Positions 51,378-60,750 of a stretch of DNA of 64,000 bases are shown here, one piece after another. Origin of the DNA: Autumnicola musiva (lineage in GTDB: Bacteria > Bacteroidota > Bacteroidia > Flavobacteriales > Flavobacteriaceae); NCBI RefSeq assembly GCF_031846585.1, contig NZ_JAVRHK010000007.1, positions 62,001 through 126,000 of the forward strand. Reading direction: 5' to 3'. The stretch's first letter is position 1. Each line of letters opens with the position of its first letter. Under the pieces are notes generated by a model. It had not been told where the DNA came from, did no database searches, and was given only the letters and a program-made list of their open reading frames with translations. The position numbers and the translations under genes are program-made.

Positions 51378-52460
51378 TTAAACTTTCTCCTTTATTGCCT
51401 TTACCAATTCTTCGATTTCTTCCAGGGTATTGAAGTAATGGAAACTAACTCTTATTCCCTCCCCCCGCTGAGACGCAATGATATCTTTTTTCCGAAGGTG
51501 ATGAAACAAAGCATCATCTCCTTTTATATTAAAAAGTGAAGAATGCTCTTTTCTATCCAGCACATATTGCTCAAGAAGATCCATTTCGGCAAATTTCTCC
51601 CTTGCAAAGTTTTTCAGTTTTATAATCTGGGTTGCAATATTTTCCATTCCTGTTTTTTCCAGAAGCTTAAGGGCCACCCCCAGGCTTCCGTAATTAAGTG
51701 TATCCTGGTGGCCTGGTTCAAATTTTCCCAGAAAATTTCCTTCGTGTGCTTTGTATTTTCCCTGAAGTGAACCAAAACCAAGATGTTTTGGCTCAATTTT
51801 CCCTTCTACATTTTCATTAAATAAGATAAACCCATTACCATAGCCGGCATTAAGCCATTTATAAGTGCTGCTAATTACCACATCTATTCCTGTTGCCTCA
51901 AAATTAAATGGCTCTGTTCCCAGGTATTGTGTCCCGTCTGCAATAAAAAGAGTTTCGGGAAATTCCTTTTTCAACTCCTTCAGAAAATCAATGTTAAGCT
52001 TGATCCCATTTATGTACTGCACGATACTAAATGCAAAGAAATCCGGCTTATCTTGCTTTAATGCCTTACGTATATTTTCTTCCAGCTGTGCGTTTATTTC
52101 AGCATAAAAAATTTCAAAATTTCTCGATTTAACAGGCCAATTAATAGATGGGTAATCCCCCTTTAGCAATAATGCTTTTTTTGGCTTTTCCAAACCTTCC
52201 AGAAGTGTATTAAACCCGTAGGAGAAGTTTGGCACCAATGCCACTCGAGAAGCTTCACAACCAAAAAACCGCCCAACCGTTTCCCTGACATCAGTTAAAA
52301 TCTCTCCCTGCTTTTCTTTTAAAATACTGGCTGAAATAAGGAAATCCAGGTCATGATCCTGCCGGTATTCAAACACTTTTTCAGGTAAAAGCCCTGAGGC
52401 AGCCGTGTTCAGGTAAGTATATCTTTTTAAAACAGGAAAGCCTTTTCTTAAATTATCCAT
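51378..52460 (-). CDS. Class V aminotransferase-fold PLP enzyme
   Basis: The 360-residue fold-type I enzyme has TYLNTAASGLLPEKV, a FIADGTQYLGTEPF segment and the PLP lysine in VVISSTYKWLNAGYGNGF. It resembles cysteine desulfurase-like and kynureninase-like proteins. It could be an EgtE-type C-S lyase because egtBD lies 1 kb away, but it is on the other strand and two unrelated genes intervene. The substrate is open. Confidence 0.82.
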   Translation of the reverse strand: MDNLRKGFPVLKRYTYLNTAASGLLPEKVFEYRQDHDLDFLISASILKEKQGEILTDVRETVGRFFGCEASRVALVPNFSYGFNTLLEGLEKPKKALLLKGDYPSINWPVKSRNFEIFYAEINAQLEENIRKALKQDKPDFFAFSIVQYINGIKLNIDFLKELKKEFPETLFIADGTQYLGTEPFNFEATGIDVVISSTYKWLNAGYGNGFILFNENVEGKIEPKHLGFGSLQGKYKAHEGNFLGKFEPGHQDTLNYGSLGVALKLLEKTGMENIATQIIKLKNFAREKFAEMDLLEQYVLDRKEHSSLFNIKGDDALFHHLRKKDIIASQRGEGIRVSFHYFNTLEEIEELVKAIKEKV

Positions 52461-52521
52461 AGGTGCTCGGGGAATTCTTTTTAAAACTGTAAATTTGATT
52501 TACACTAAAGTACTCCTTATT

Positions 52522-52965
52522 ATGTTTTCCAAAAAGAAAAACCAGTCCAAACTAGATGCCGAAAACAGGGAACTCTATGAGTATGCCCGCAAGCGAACAC
52601 TTCAGAAAAAAAGACTTTTCCAGCACTTTGTAGTTTTCCTTATAGGTTCAGTCTTTCTTATTGTTTTAAATGTTGTAATCAAGTTTAAGGAAGATTTTCA
52701 ACCCCTGGGTTATAACTGGTTTGTATGGGCAGTATTGCTTTGGGCGCTAATATTCCTAATTCATTTTTTTAATGTTTTCGTAATAAATACTTTTATGGGC
52801 AAAGAATGGCAGGACAGGCAAATGGAACTTTTGGTCAAAAAACAGAAGGAGAAAATTGCCAAAATGAAGGATAAGGTAAATACTGAGCATCCCATACCAG
52901 AAGCTGAAAATTCACAGCCAAAAAAAACAGATCCCGAAACTCCGCGTAAACCTTACAACACCTGA
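52522..52965 (+). CDS. 2TM domain protein
   Basis: This 147-residue protein has a charged N-terminus, two transmembrane helices (FVVFLIGSVFLIVLNVVI; FVWAVLLWALIFLIHFF) and a lysine-rich coiled tail. This is the flavobacterial 2TM pattern, often found as an extension of sensor kinases. Function unknown. It ends 3 nt before folA, so they are probably co-transcribed. Confidence 0.82.
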   Translation: MFSKKKNQSKLDAENRELYEYARKRTLQKKRLFQHFVVFLIGSVFLIVLNVVIKFKEDFQPLGYNWFVWAVLLWALIFLIHFFNVFVINTFMGKEWQDRQMELLVKKQKEKIAKMKDKVNTEHPIPEAENSQPKKTDPETPRKPYNT

Positions 52966-52968
52966 TTT

Positions 52969-53451
52969 ATGATTACAATAATTGCCGCAGCCGCGGAAAA
53001 TAATGCCCTGGGTAAAAATAATGACCTTGTATGGCACCTCCCACATGATTTTAAGCGTTTTAAGAAGCTTACCTCCGGGCATCATATAATTATGGGACGC
53101 AAAACTTTTGAATCTTTTCCAAATCTGCTGCCAAAGCGCACACATATAGTGATTACCCGGAATGAAGATTATCAACCGGAAGGTGCTATTGTAATTAATT
53201 CTCTGGAAAAAGCTATAGATGCAGTTAAAAATGACGATCAGCCATTTATAATTGGAGGCGGGGAAATTTATAAACTGGCTATGGAGAAAGCTGATAAAAT
53301 AGAACTAACCCGTGTTCATGGCAGTTTTGATGCTGATACTTTTTTCCCGAAAATCGATAAGGAGAAATGGAAGATTTCTGCCGAAGAATTTCACGAAAAG
53401 GACGAAAATCACGAATATTCTTTCACCTATCTCACTTATGAACGGAAATAA
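52969..53451 (+). CDS. folA: Dihydrofolate reductase
   Basis: This 160-residue NADPH-dependent enzyme regenerates tetrahydrofolate. It has ITIIAAAAENNALGKNNDLVWHLPHDFKRFK over residues 2-32, then IIMGRKTFESFPNLLP and FIIGGGEIYKLAM. It recycles the dihydrofolate produced by ThyA. Its 3' end overlaps the next gene by 14 nt. Confidence 0.95.
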   Translation: MITIIAAAAENNALGKNNDLVWHLPHDFKRFKKLTSGHHIIMGRKTFESFPNLLPKRTHIVITRNEDYQPEGAIVINSLEKAIDAVKNDDQPFIIGGGEIYKLAMEKADKIELTRVHGSFDADTFFPKIDKEKWKISAEEFHEKDENHEYSFTYLTYERK

Positions 53452-54298
53452 ATTTTCAGAAATTATAAATACCGCAGCAGAAGAACATGGTTTTTTCATA
53501 AAAAGTACCAGTCCGCTCTCCGGAGGGGACATTAATGATGTATTCTTGATTGAAACCGGTACGGGAAAGCTGGTAATCAAAATTAACGATGCCTCCCGCT
53601 ATCCGGGAATGTTTGAAGCTGAAAAAGCAGGACTGGATGCGCTAAGGAAACCAAAAATTATTGATGTGCCGGAGACTTTATTTACCGGAGAAGCGCATCA
53701 GCAATCTTATCTCATGCTGAAATTTTTGGAAACAGGCACGAAAACTTCAGATTTTTGGGAAATCTTCGGAAAGCAAATGGCCCAACTGCATAGAATTTCT
53801 GCTGAAACATTCGGATTTGAAACCGACAATTACATTGGCAGCCTTCCGCAATATAATTCAAAAGAAAAATCTGCAGCCGAATTTTATATTAATCAACGAC
53901 TGGAACCTCAATTAAAAATGGCCGCAGAAAAGTCATACAACCTGGGCAACACTGACGGATTTTTAAAAAATTGTGCCGAAATTATTCCTGATGAAGCTCC
54001 CGCTCTAATTCACGGTGACCTGTGGAATGGCAATTACATCACGAATGCTTCCGGAATGCCGGCTCTTATTGATCCTGCCGTGGCCTACGCTCCAAGAGAA
54101 ATGGACCTGGGAATGATGAAGCTTTTTGGAGGGTTTAATGCCGAATTATTTAAATCTTATGAAGCACATTACCCGCTTCAGGACGGATTTGAAGAACGGG
54201 TCCCAATTTGGCAATTATATTATTTGCTGGTTCATTTAAATATCTTCGGAACCGGTTATAAGGCTTCCGTAGAAAAGATAATCCGCTGCTTTAGTTAA
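53438..54298 (+). CDS. Fructosamine kinase family protein
   Basis: This 286-residue protein kinase-like enzyme would phosphorylate fructosamines or ribulosamines for protein deglycation. It has STSPLSGGDINDVFLIET, the KINDAS lysine, the catalytic loop ALIHGDLWNGNYI and LIDPAVAYAPREMDLGM. The ATG at 53438 overlaps folA by 14 nt; similarity to the family starts there. Confidence 0.9.
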   Translation: MNGNKFSEIINTAAEEHGFFIKSTSPLSGGDINDVFLIETGTGKLVIKINDASRYPGMFEAEKAGLDALRKPKIIDVPETLFTGEAHQQSYLMLKFLETGTKTSDFWEIFGKQMAQLHRISAETFGFETDNYIGSLPQYNSKEKSAAEFYINQRLEPQLKMAAEKSYNLGNTDGFLKNCAEIIPDEAPALIHGDLWNGNYITNASGMPALIDPAVAYAPREMDLGMMKLFGGFNAELFKSYEAHYPLQDGFEERVPIWQLYYLLVHLNIFGTGYKASVEKIIRCFS

Positions 54299-54398
54299 TT
54301 TCACAATTGTTAACAGAGACATTTTAACTTTTAGGAGTTTATTAGCTCAAAACATTGTTCTTGCTTCTTACCTTCCTTTTTCATAAAAAAAACTGCAT

Positions 54399-54899
54399 AT
54401 GAGTACCAAAAATCTTAATAATAAAGAAGCTAAAGAAAAATTAACCTCACTTGTAAAAGACATTAAAACCGGCTTTTTAATGACCGGCCTGGGTAACAAA
54501 CCCGTAAGTGCAATACCTATGTCTACAAAAAAGGTTGATGATGAGGGTAATATTTGGTTTTTAAGCAGCATGGCCAGTGACCATAATGCAGATATTGCCA
54601 AAGATGATGAAGTGCAACTACTTTACAGCAACACTTCAGATATGGAATTTATCAGCATTTTTGCGAAAGCTACAATTGTGACAGATAAAGAAACTCTTGA
54701 AGATTTCTATTCTAATGTAGATGATGCATGGTTTTCAGGATCAGATGATCCCAATCTTTCAGCGATAAAGATACGACCACAGGAAGCTTATTACTGGGAT
54801 TCTAAGCAAAACAAGTATATCACACTATTTAAAATGGGGCTTGCTGCCTTAACCGGTGATCAGAAAGACGTTGGTGAAAAAGGAAAATTAGACATGTAA
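54399..54899 (+). CDS. Pyridoxamine 5'-phosphate oxidase family protein (general stress protein 26-like)
   Basis: This 166-residue split-barrel flavin-binding protein has MTGLGNKPVSAIPMSTKKVDDEGNIWF (residues about 28-54), then SDMEFISIFAKATIVTDKE and WFSGSDDPNLSAIKIRP. These match the GSP26-like branch of PNPOx proteins. It probably binds FMN or FAD; its reaction is not known. Confidence 0.86.
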   Translation: MSTKNLNNKEAKEKLTSLVKDIKTGFLMTGLGNKPVSAIPMSTKKVDDEGNIWFLSSMASDHNADIAKDDEVQLLYSNTSDMEFISIFAKATIVTDKETLEDFYSNVDDAWFSGSDDPNLSAIKIRPQEAYYWDSKQNKYITLFKMGLAALTGDQKDVGEKGKLDM

Positions 54900-54990
54900 A
54901 CCTTTATATGTTAGAAAAGACCTTGTAATATAACGATTATTATGAGGTCTTTTTTATTATCTCTATTTTAGCTTCATAAAATTTATAGGA

Positions 54991-55875
54991 ATGAATGCAT
55001 ATATTTTCCCGGGCCAGGGAGCGCAGTTTTCAGGAATGGGTAAAGACCTTTATGAAGGTTCTGCAGCGGCAAAAAAACTCTTTGATGAGGCAAATAAAAT
55101 CCTTGGTTTCTCTTTAACCAATACTATGTTTGAAGGTTCTGCAGAGGACCTGAAACAAACAAAAGTTACCCAACCCGCAGTTTTTTTACACTCGGTTGTT
55201 CTTAGCCAGGTAATGGGAGATAAATTTAAGCCCGATATGGTTGCGGGACATTCACTAGGTGAATTCTCTGCCCTTGTGGCCAATAAAGTTCTAAGTTTTG
55301 AAGAAGGCCTGCAACTGGTGTATAAAAGAGCAATAGCCATGCAGGAAGCTTGCGAAATAAAACCTTCCACCATGGCCGCAGTGTTAGGTTTGGAAGATGA
55401 AATGGTTGAAGCAATATGCGCCGATGTTGATGGTGTGGTGGTTGCTGCAAACTATAATTGTCCCGGCCAGCTGGTAATTTCAGGGGAAGTTGATGCCGTA
55501 GAAAAGGCCTGTGAAGCTTTAAAGGAAAAAGGGGCACGCAGAGCCATGTTATTGCCTGTGGGAGGTGCCTTTCATTCTCCCTTAATGGAACCGGCCAGAC
55601 AGGAATTAGCAGATGCTATTGAAAAAGTAAAATTCGGACAACCTATTTGTCCTGTTTATCAAAATGTAAGCACATTTGCAGTAACAGATCCTGAGGAAAT
55701 CAAAAAGAACCTGGTTTTTCAACTTACTGCGCCGGTAAAATGGACCCAGTCTGTTCAAAATATGATAAATGACGGAGCTAAAACATTTACTGAAATAGGA
55801 CCAGGAAAAGTATTGCAGGGACTGGTTAGAAAAATAGACCGTAGTGTCCAGGTAGGCTCAGGAGAAATTAAATAA
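54991..55875 (+). CDS. fabD: Malonyl-CoA:ACP transacylase
   Basis: This 294-residue enzyme transfers malonyl from CoA to acyl carrier protein for fatty acid synthesis. It starts AYIFPGQGAQFSGMGKDLYE and has the nucleophile in VAGHSLGEFSALVA and the catalytic histidine in PVGGAFHSPLMEPAR. Length and motifs are standard. It is alone here, closed by a terminator. Confidence 0.96.
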   Translation: MNAYIFPGQGAQFSGMGKDLYEGSAAAKKLFDEANKILGFSLTNTMFEGSAEDLKQTKVTQPAVFLHSVVLSQVMGDKFKPDMVAGHSLGEFSALVANKVLSFEEGLQLVYKRAIAMQEACEIKPSTMAAVLGLEDEMVEAICADVDGVVVAANYNCPGQLVISGEVDAVEKACEALKEKGARRAMLLPVGGAFHSPLMEPARQELADAIEKVKFGQPICPVYQNVSTFAVTDPEEIKKNLVFQLTAPVKWTQSVQNMINDGAKTFTEIGPGKVLQGLVRKIDRSVQVGSGEIK

Positions 55876-55893
55876 AAAAGATACAATTTAAAG

Positions 55894-55926
55894 AAAGCCC
55901 GGCTTCTTATAAAAACCGGGCTTTTA
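55894..55926. terminator. Bidirectional terminator between fabD and the DegT aminotransferase
   Basis: AAAGCCCGG and CCGGGCTTTT form a stem of 9-10 bp with A and T tracts on both sides, between two convergent genes. Confidence 0.88.
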
Positions 55927-55948
55927 TATCTTAAAAGGTAGATAAATT

Positions 55949-57082
55949 CTACATATTAAAAAATTCTTTAATTGTCCTGGTAATATAAGTAATCTGTTCA
56001 TCGTCCAGTTCTGTATGCATCGGTAAAGAAATCACCTCTTTCACAAGAGTATTGGTAACGGGAAAATCTGCTTCCTTATAACGTTCATCCACATAAGCTT
56101 TTTGAAGGTGTAGCGGGATAGGATAGTAAATTCCAAAAGGAATGTTTTTCTCCTGTAAATGTTTCGCCAGCTCATCTCTTTTACCATTGGTAATTTTTAA
56201 TGTATACTGATGGAACACATGCGCATCACGATCTTCTTCTCTTTTGGGAATTTGAATATCTGACTGCCCTTTAAAGGCCTCATCATATTTATCTGCTGCT
56301 TTCTGCCTGGCATCATTATAAGTATCAAGCAGCGGGAGCTTCGCTCTTAACACTGCCGCCTGTAGACTATCTAACCGTGAATTAACCCCCACAACATCAT
56401 GATGATAACGTTCGTACATTCCATGGTTAACAATCCCTCGAATAGTATGGGCAAGCTTATCATTATTTGTAAAGATAGCACCTCCGTCTCCATAGCAACC
56501 AAGGTTTTTAGACGGGAAAAATGAAGTAGCTGAAACATCTCCCATTGTTCCGGTTTTATAAACATTGCCATCTATTGAGTGAAAATTTCCTCCAATTGCC
56601 TGCGCATTATCCTCTATAACATTAAGATTATGTTCTTTGGCAATTTCCATAATAGCATCCATATTTGCCGCCTGCCCAAAAAGATGCACCGGTACAATGG
56701 CTTTAGTTTTGGACGTAATTGCCTTTTTAATGGCTTCAGGATCTATATTAAAAGTATCAGGTTCCACATCTACCAATACCGGGGTAAGCTGCAAAAGGGC
56801 AATTACCTCGACTGTTGCGGCAAAGGTAAAATCGGCAGTTATTACCTCGTCCCCTGGCTTTAATCCAAGTCCCATCATGGCAATTTGCAAAGCATCGGTA
56901 CCATTTGCACACGGAATAACATGTTTTACGCCTAAATAATTTTCTAATTCTTTCTGAAACTTCTGAACCTCCGGCCCGTTTATAAAAGCTGTGGAATCTA
57001 TTATTTCTTCAAAAGAACGGTTAACCTGATCTTTTATAGATTCATATTGAACCTTAAGGTCCACCATTTGTATCTTTTTCAT
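55949..57082 (-). CDS. DegT/DnrJ/EryC1/StrS family aminotransferase
   Basis: This 377-residue PLP enzyme of the sugar aminotransferase group has IPCANGTDALQIAMMGLG, VIEDNAQAIGG and the cofactor lysine in SFFPSKNLGCYGDGGAIFT. It probably makes a nucleotide-activated amino sugar for surface polysaccharide. No other sugar nucleotide genes are adjacent. The ATG ending at 57082 gives the family start KKIQMVDLKVQYESIK. Confidence 0.92.
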   Translation of the reverse strand: MKKIQMVDLKVQYESIKDQVNRSFEEIIDSTAFINGPEVQKFQKELENYLGVKHVIPCANGTDALQIAMMGLGLKPGDEVITADFTFAATVEVIALLQLTPVLVDVEPDTFNIDPEAIKKAITSKTKAIVPVHLFGQAANMDAIMEIAKEHNLNVIEDNAQAIGGNFHSIDGNVYKTGTMGDVSATSFFPSKNLGCYGDGGAIFTNNDKLAHTIRGIVNHGMYERYHHDVVGVNSRLDSLQAAVLRAKLPLLDTYNDARQKAADKYDEAFKGQSDIQIPKREEDRDAHVFHQYTLKITNGKRDELAKHLQEKNIPFGIYYPIPLHLQKAYVDERYKEADFPVTNTLVKEVISLPMHTELDDEQITYITRTIKEFFNM

Positions 57083-57184
57083 AATTTTTTTATTCTGGAG
57101 TACGAAAATACAAAATATCACTCCTATCGCCAATGCTATTCTGGGGAAAGGCCTATTTTAGCAACCTCTAAAAACACTTGAGCC

Positions 57185-58411
57185 TTGCATTTCTTTTATA
57201 ATCTTTTTATTTGTTTTGCTGAAAAGCTACTGCCGCTTTTTGCCATTTTCAATTCAAAACTTAAACTGTTTGTAAAGGGCAGAAAAGCAGTTGCACAGCA
57301 ATTGAGGGATAATATCAGGAAAAATGATAAAATAGTCTGGTTTCATGCGGCTTCCCTGGGAGAGTTTGAACAGGCTGTTCCCGTTATGGAAATGTTTAAA
57401 AAAGAACGGCCGGAATATAAAATTTTGGTAAGCTTCTTTTCTCCTTCGGGATTTGAAAATAAGAAAACGCACCCCCTGGCCGATGTTATCGTTTACCTCC
57501 CGTTGGACACCCCAAAGAAGGCAAAACAATTCCTGGACCTGGCCCATCCTGAAATGGTGTTTTTTGTGAAATATGAAATCTGGCCAAACTATTTAAAGGA
57601 GTTAAAAGAGAGAGGAATTCGTACTTTTCTGCTATCCGGCGCCTTCAGGGAAAATCAGATTTATTTTAAAAGCTACGGAAGCTGGATGCGAAAATCCCTG
57701 CAGACTTTTGAACATTTTTTCCTTCAGAACAAACAATCCCAGGAGCTGCTGAAGTCCATAGGCTTCAACAATACCGGCATTAGCGGTGATACCCGTTTTG
57801 ACCGTGTTTCCCGACAGATTGAATACGACAATAAACTTCCTTTTATTAAAGAGTTCCTGCAGGAAAGTTTATGCCTGGTAGCCGGAAGCACCTGGCCCGA
57901 AGATGAAAATTATCTGTTGGATTATATTAATAAAGGTCCGACCAATGTAAAAATTATCATTGCTCCCCACGAGATAAAAGAAGACAAAATTAACAGTCTT
58001 CAGGAAAAATTGAAGCATAAAAATGTACGGTATACTCAGCAAAAAGAGAATCTCAAAGAATTCAAGGTGCTTATAATAGACTCCATAGGCCTGTTGGGGA
58101 GAATCTACAGTTACGCCGATGTAGCGTATGTAGGTGGTGCTGCCGGAACCACCGGCCTTCATAATATTCTTGAGCCTGCAACTTTTGGAATTCCTATAAT
58201 AATAGGCTCTAATTTCTCCAAATTTCCTGAAGCCATCCAGCTTCAGCAGTTGGCAGGATTATATTCGGTTTCTTCCGCAGAAGAAACTGCTTCCCTTCTT
58301 GAAAAGTTTATGCACGATGAAAATTTCAGAAAAAATACAGGAATGATAGCGGGACATTTTATCAATACTAATACCGGTGCCACTGAGACAGTAAGATCTT
58401 ATCTCTTTTAA
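57185..58411 (+). CDS. waaA: 3-deoxy-D-manno-octulosonic acid transferase
   Basis: This 408-residue inner-membrane glycosyltransferase adds Kdo to lipid A precursor. After an N-terminal membrane anchor (FFYNLFICFAEKLLPLFAIF) come VWFHAASLGEFEQAVPVME, KYEIWPNYLKEL, SGDTRFDRV, AGSTWPEDEN and YVGGAAGTTGLHNILEPA. The only start that keeps the anchor is TTG at 57185; the first in-frame ATG lies more than 60 codons in. It is divergent from the DegT gene. Confidence 0.93.
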   Translation: MHFFYNLFICFAEKLLPLFAIFNSKLKLFVKGRKAVAQQLRDNIRKNDKIVWFHAASLGEFEQAVPVMEMFKKERPEYKILVSFFSPSGFENKKTHPLADVIVYLPLDTPKKAKQFLDLAHPEMVFFVKYEIWPNYLKELKERGIRTFLLSGAFRENQIYFKSYGSWMRKSLQTFEHFFLQNKQSQELLKSIGFNNTGISGDTRFDRVSRQIEYDNKLPFIKEFLQESLCLVAGSTWPEDENYLLDYINKGPTNVKIIIAPHEIKEDKINSLQEKLKHKNVRYTQQKENLKEFKVLIIDSIGLLGRIYSYADVAYVGGAAGTTGLHNILEPATFGIPIIIGSNFSKFPEAIQLQQLAGLYSVSSAEETASLLEKFMHDENFRKNTGMIAGHFINTNTGATETVRSYLF

Positions 58412-58544
58412 GTAATTCATCTAGCCTCTGCATTTCAATGAAATACAGTTTTACGTAATTTTATGAAAAATTTAGCAGGAACTTTAAAGATTTAGATAAA
58501 TACATGACTAATTTTGAACATTAATAACCTGAAATTATCAAATA

Positions 58545-58847
58545 ATGAAACGACAACTTTTATTACTTGCTTTTATATTTACTCTTGGCACCACATTTAC
58601 CTCCTGCCGGGATATGGAAAATGACAATCCTGATGATGTTAGACTTGAAAATCATGATGAGGAAATGGAAGAAGATGAAATGCAGATGAATGAGGAAAAT
58701 GATCTGGATGAAGTAGAGCAAGATCTCGAGAATGCAGCAGAAGATACAGGGGAAGCCATAGAAAATGCCGCTGAAGAAACAGGCAATGCAGTAGAAAATG
58801 CCGGCAATGAAGTAGAAGAAGAACTTAATGGAACTGACGATTATTAA
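58545..58847 (+). CDS. Small acidic lipoprotein-like protein
   Basis: The 100-residue product has a lipoprotein-type signal (LLLLAFIFTLGTTFTSCRD) and then an acidic low-complexity region rich in Glu, Asp and Asn with repeats such as ENAAEDTGEAIENAAEETGN. The repeat suggests an amphipathic helix or coil, as in YtxH/CsbD-like stress proteins. It is followed by a second small lipoprotein gene. Function unknown. Confidence 0.75.
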   Translation: MKRQLLLLAFIFTLGTTFTSCRDMENDNPDDVRLENHDEEMEEDEMQMNEENDLDEVEQDLENAAEDTGEAIENAAEETGNAVENAGNEVEEELNGTDDY

Positions 58848-58870
58848 TATAAATCACTAAAAACTGAATT

Positions 58871-59002
58871 ATGAAAAAAGTAATGTTAATATTGGCGCTG
58901 GTATGTTCAACCACTGTTTTCACTTCCTGCAGGGAAGAAAAATCCGGAGTAGAACAGGCAGCCGATGATGTTGAGGATGCCGCAGAAGATATTGCGGACT
59001 AA
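58871..59002 (+). CDS. Very small lipoprotein (43 residues)
   Basis: This ORF begins MKKVMLILALVCSTTVFTSC, a clear lipoprotein signal, and ends with an acidic helix (EQAADDVEDAAEDIAD) similar to the end of the preceding protein. It is 23 nt downstream and followed by a terminator. The mature peptide would have only about 24 residues and be lipid-anchored. It resembles small entericidin-like lipoproteins in plan, not in sequence. Confidence 0.7.
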   Translation: MKKVMLILALVCSTTVFTSCREEKSGVEQAADDVEDAAEDIAD

Positions 59003-59025
59003 ACGTTATTATGCCTATAAATCAA

Positions 59026-59051
59026 GAAGCCCTTTTACAGGGCTTCTCTTA
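59026..59051. terminator. Terminator between the small lipoproteins and DUF4136
   Basis: GAAGCCC and GGGCTTC pair around TTTTACA and are followed by TCTTATTTTTATTT, between convergent genes. Confidence 0.8.
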
Positions 59052-59054
59052 TTT

Positions 59055-59576
59055 TTATTTCTTAGGAGGGTAACCTTCAAGTGCCTTTTGCACTACCTTA
59101 TCAAATAATGCCTGGCGATCTTCAGGGCTTGCGTTGGGGTTAAATTTAATATCTATAATTGCCTGCCACACCAGACTATCTCTGTTTTTATCTATAAAAT
59201 CCAAGGTTAACCTTAGGAAAGTTTTAGAACTTCCCAGTGGTATTCCGCCGGATACTCCAACTCCTACACCACCTCCCCCGCTTCCAACTCCTAGGCCTAA
59301 GGAATTATTGCTCTCCTGTTGATATTTCTCAGTATATGCATTTACATAAATTCCAGGATTATCGGCAGTGGCAAAATCCTTTTGTGGCATTGCATTGTCT
59401 AATGCCCTTATAAGCCTTTGCTCATCCAGCTGACTTAAGCCCGTATTAAATTCAGGAAAAAGCGCATAAGTGGAATATTTGCTGAAATTGGTATTCTGAT
59501 CATAATCGTAAGCAATTTTAGGAGAATTACATCCTGCTAAAATCGCACAAATAATTAAAATTTTTACTATTCTCAT
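59055..59576 (-). CDS. DUF4136 lipoprotein
   Basis: The 173-residue protein has a lipoprotein signal (ILIICAILAGCNSPK) and the DUF4136 domain (YDYDQNTNFSKYSTYALFPE, DEQRLIRALDNAM, FIDKNRDSLVWQAII). A glycine-rich segment around residues 95-115 (GLGVGSGGGGVGVGVSGG) is typical. Function unknown. It probably sits at the periplasmic side of a membrane. Confidence 0.87.
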   Translation of the reverse strand: MRIVKILIICAILAGCNSPKIAYDYDQNTNFSKYSTYALFPEFNTGLSQLDEQRLIRALDNAMPQKDFATADNPGIYVNAYTEKYQQESNNSLGLGVGSGGGGVGVGVSGGIPLGSSKTFLRLTLDFIDKNRDSLVWQAIIDIKFNPNASPEDRQALFDKVVQKALEGYPPKK

Positions 59577-59680
59577 ATTAGTAGTAGGATTATAAAGAAG
59601 CTATAATAATCTCTCGTATTGATTTTTCTACCAGAAAATAATCAAAAATCAGCCCAGAAAAGGAAAAAATAAAAGGAAGT

Positions 59681-60688
59681 TTATACCGGCGGTTTATTAA
59701 GCATTTCCCACAGCCGGTCTTTTAATTCAGCAAGACCTTGTTGAGCTACAGAGGAAATAAATAAATAATCGGCTTCAAGCTTTTCATCCAGCTCCTTTTT
59801 TAATTCCGCTTTTAACTCGGTGTCCAGCATATCACTTTTAGAGATAGCAATTAACCGGTCCTTATCCAGCATTTCAGGATTATACCTGCGTAGCTCATCT
59901 ACAAGAATTTCATATTGTTTCTTAACATCGGGGGCATCTGCAGGAATTAGAAAGAGCAAAGTGGAATTTCTTTCAATATGGCGCAGAAAACGATAGCCCA
60001 AACCTTTTCCTTCGGCAGCGCCTTCAATAATGCCGGGGATATCAGCCACCACAAAAGTTTTAAAGTCACGATATTGAACAATTCCCAGGTTTGGCTTTAG
60101 CGTGGTAAATTCATAATCTGCAATTTTTGGCTTAGCCGCAGTGATTACCGAAAGCAACGTGGATTTACCTGCATTTGGAAAACCTACAAGACCAACGTCT
60201 GCAAGAACTTTAAGTTCAAGTGTAATGTCCACTTCCTTACCTTCGATCCCGGGTTGGGAATAGCGCGGAGTCTGATTGGTGGAACTTTTAAAATGCCAAT
60301 TCCCAAGACCTCCTTTTCCTCCTTCAGCTATTACATACTCTTTTCCTTCCTCAGTAATTTCGTGGATTATCTCCTGGGTTTCGGTATCCCGAATTACAGT
60401 ACCCAGTGGAACATCTATATACTCATCGGAACCATCGGAACCGCTACTTCTTTGTTTCCTACCATTTCCACCATGTTCTGCACGCACATGCCTTTTAAAT
60501 TTGAGATGAAAAAGGGTCCATAGATTTTTACTCCCGCGAATAATCACATGACCGCCCCTGCCACCGTCCCCACCATCGGGGCCACCTTTGGTAATATATT
60601 TCTCCCGGTGTAAATGGGAAGAACCGCTGCCGCCGTTTCCAGAAGAAACGTGAATTTTTACATAATCAACAAAATTACCTTCAGTCAT
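59681..60688 (-). CDS. obgE: Obg family GTPase
   Basis: This 335-residue essential GTPase acts in late 50S ribosome assembly. It has the glycine-rich Obg fold (KYITKGGPDGGDGGRGGHV; AEHGGNGRKQRSSGSDG), then the G domain GFPNAGKSTLLS, DIPGIIEGAAEGKGLG and ISKSDML. No C-terminal OCT domain is present. It follows adk by 62 nt on the same strand, after hpt-adk. Confidence 0.96.
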   Translation of the reverse strand: MTEGNFVDYVKIHVSSGNGGSGSSHLHREKYITKGGPDGGDGGRGGHVIIRGSKNLWTLFHLKFKRHVRAEHGGNGRKQRSSGSDGSDEYIDVPLGTVIRDTETQEIIHEITEEGKEYVIAEGGKGGLGNWHFKSSTNQTPRYSQPGIEGKEVDITLELKVLADVGLVGFPNAGKSTLLSVITAAKPKIADYEFTTLKPNLGIVQYRDFKTFVVADIPGIIEGAAEGKGLGYRFLRHIERNSTLLFLIPADAPDVKKQYEILVDELRRYNPEMLDKDRLIAISKSDMLDTELKAELKKELDEKLEADYLFISSVAQQGLAELKDRLWEMLNKPPV

Positions 60689-60750
60689 ATTTGTATTTTC
60701 TCCTTTGCGGGAAGTTTATATTCGGCGGCCAAAATTAACAGTAATCTCTA

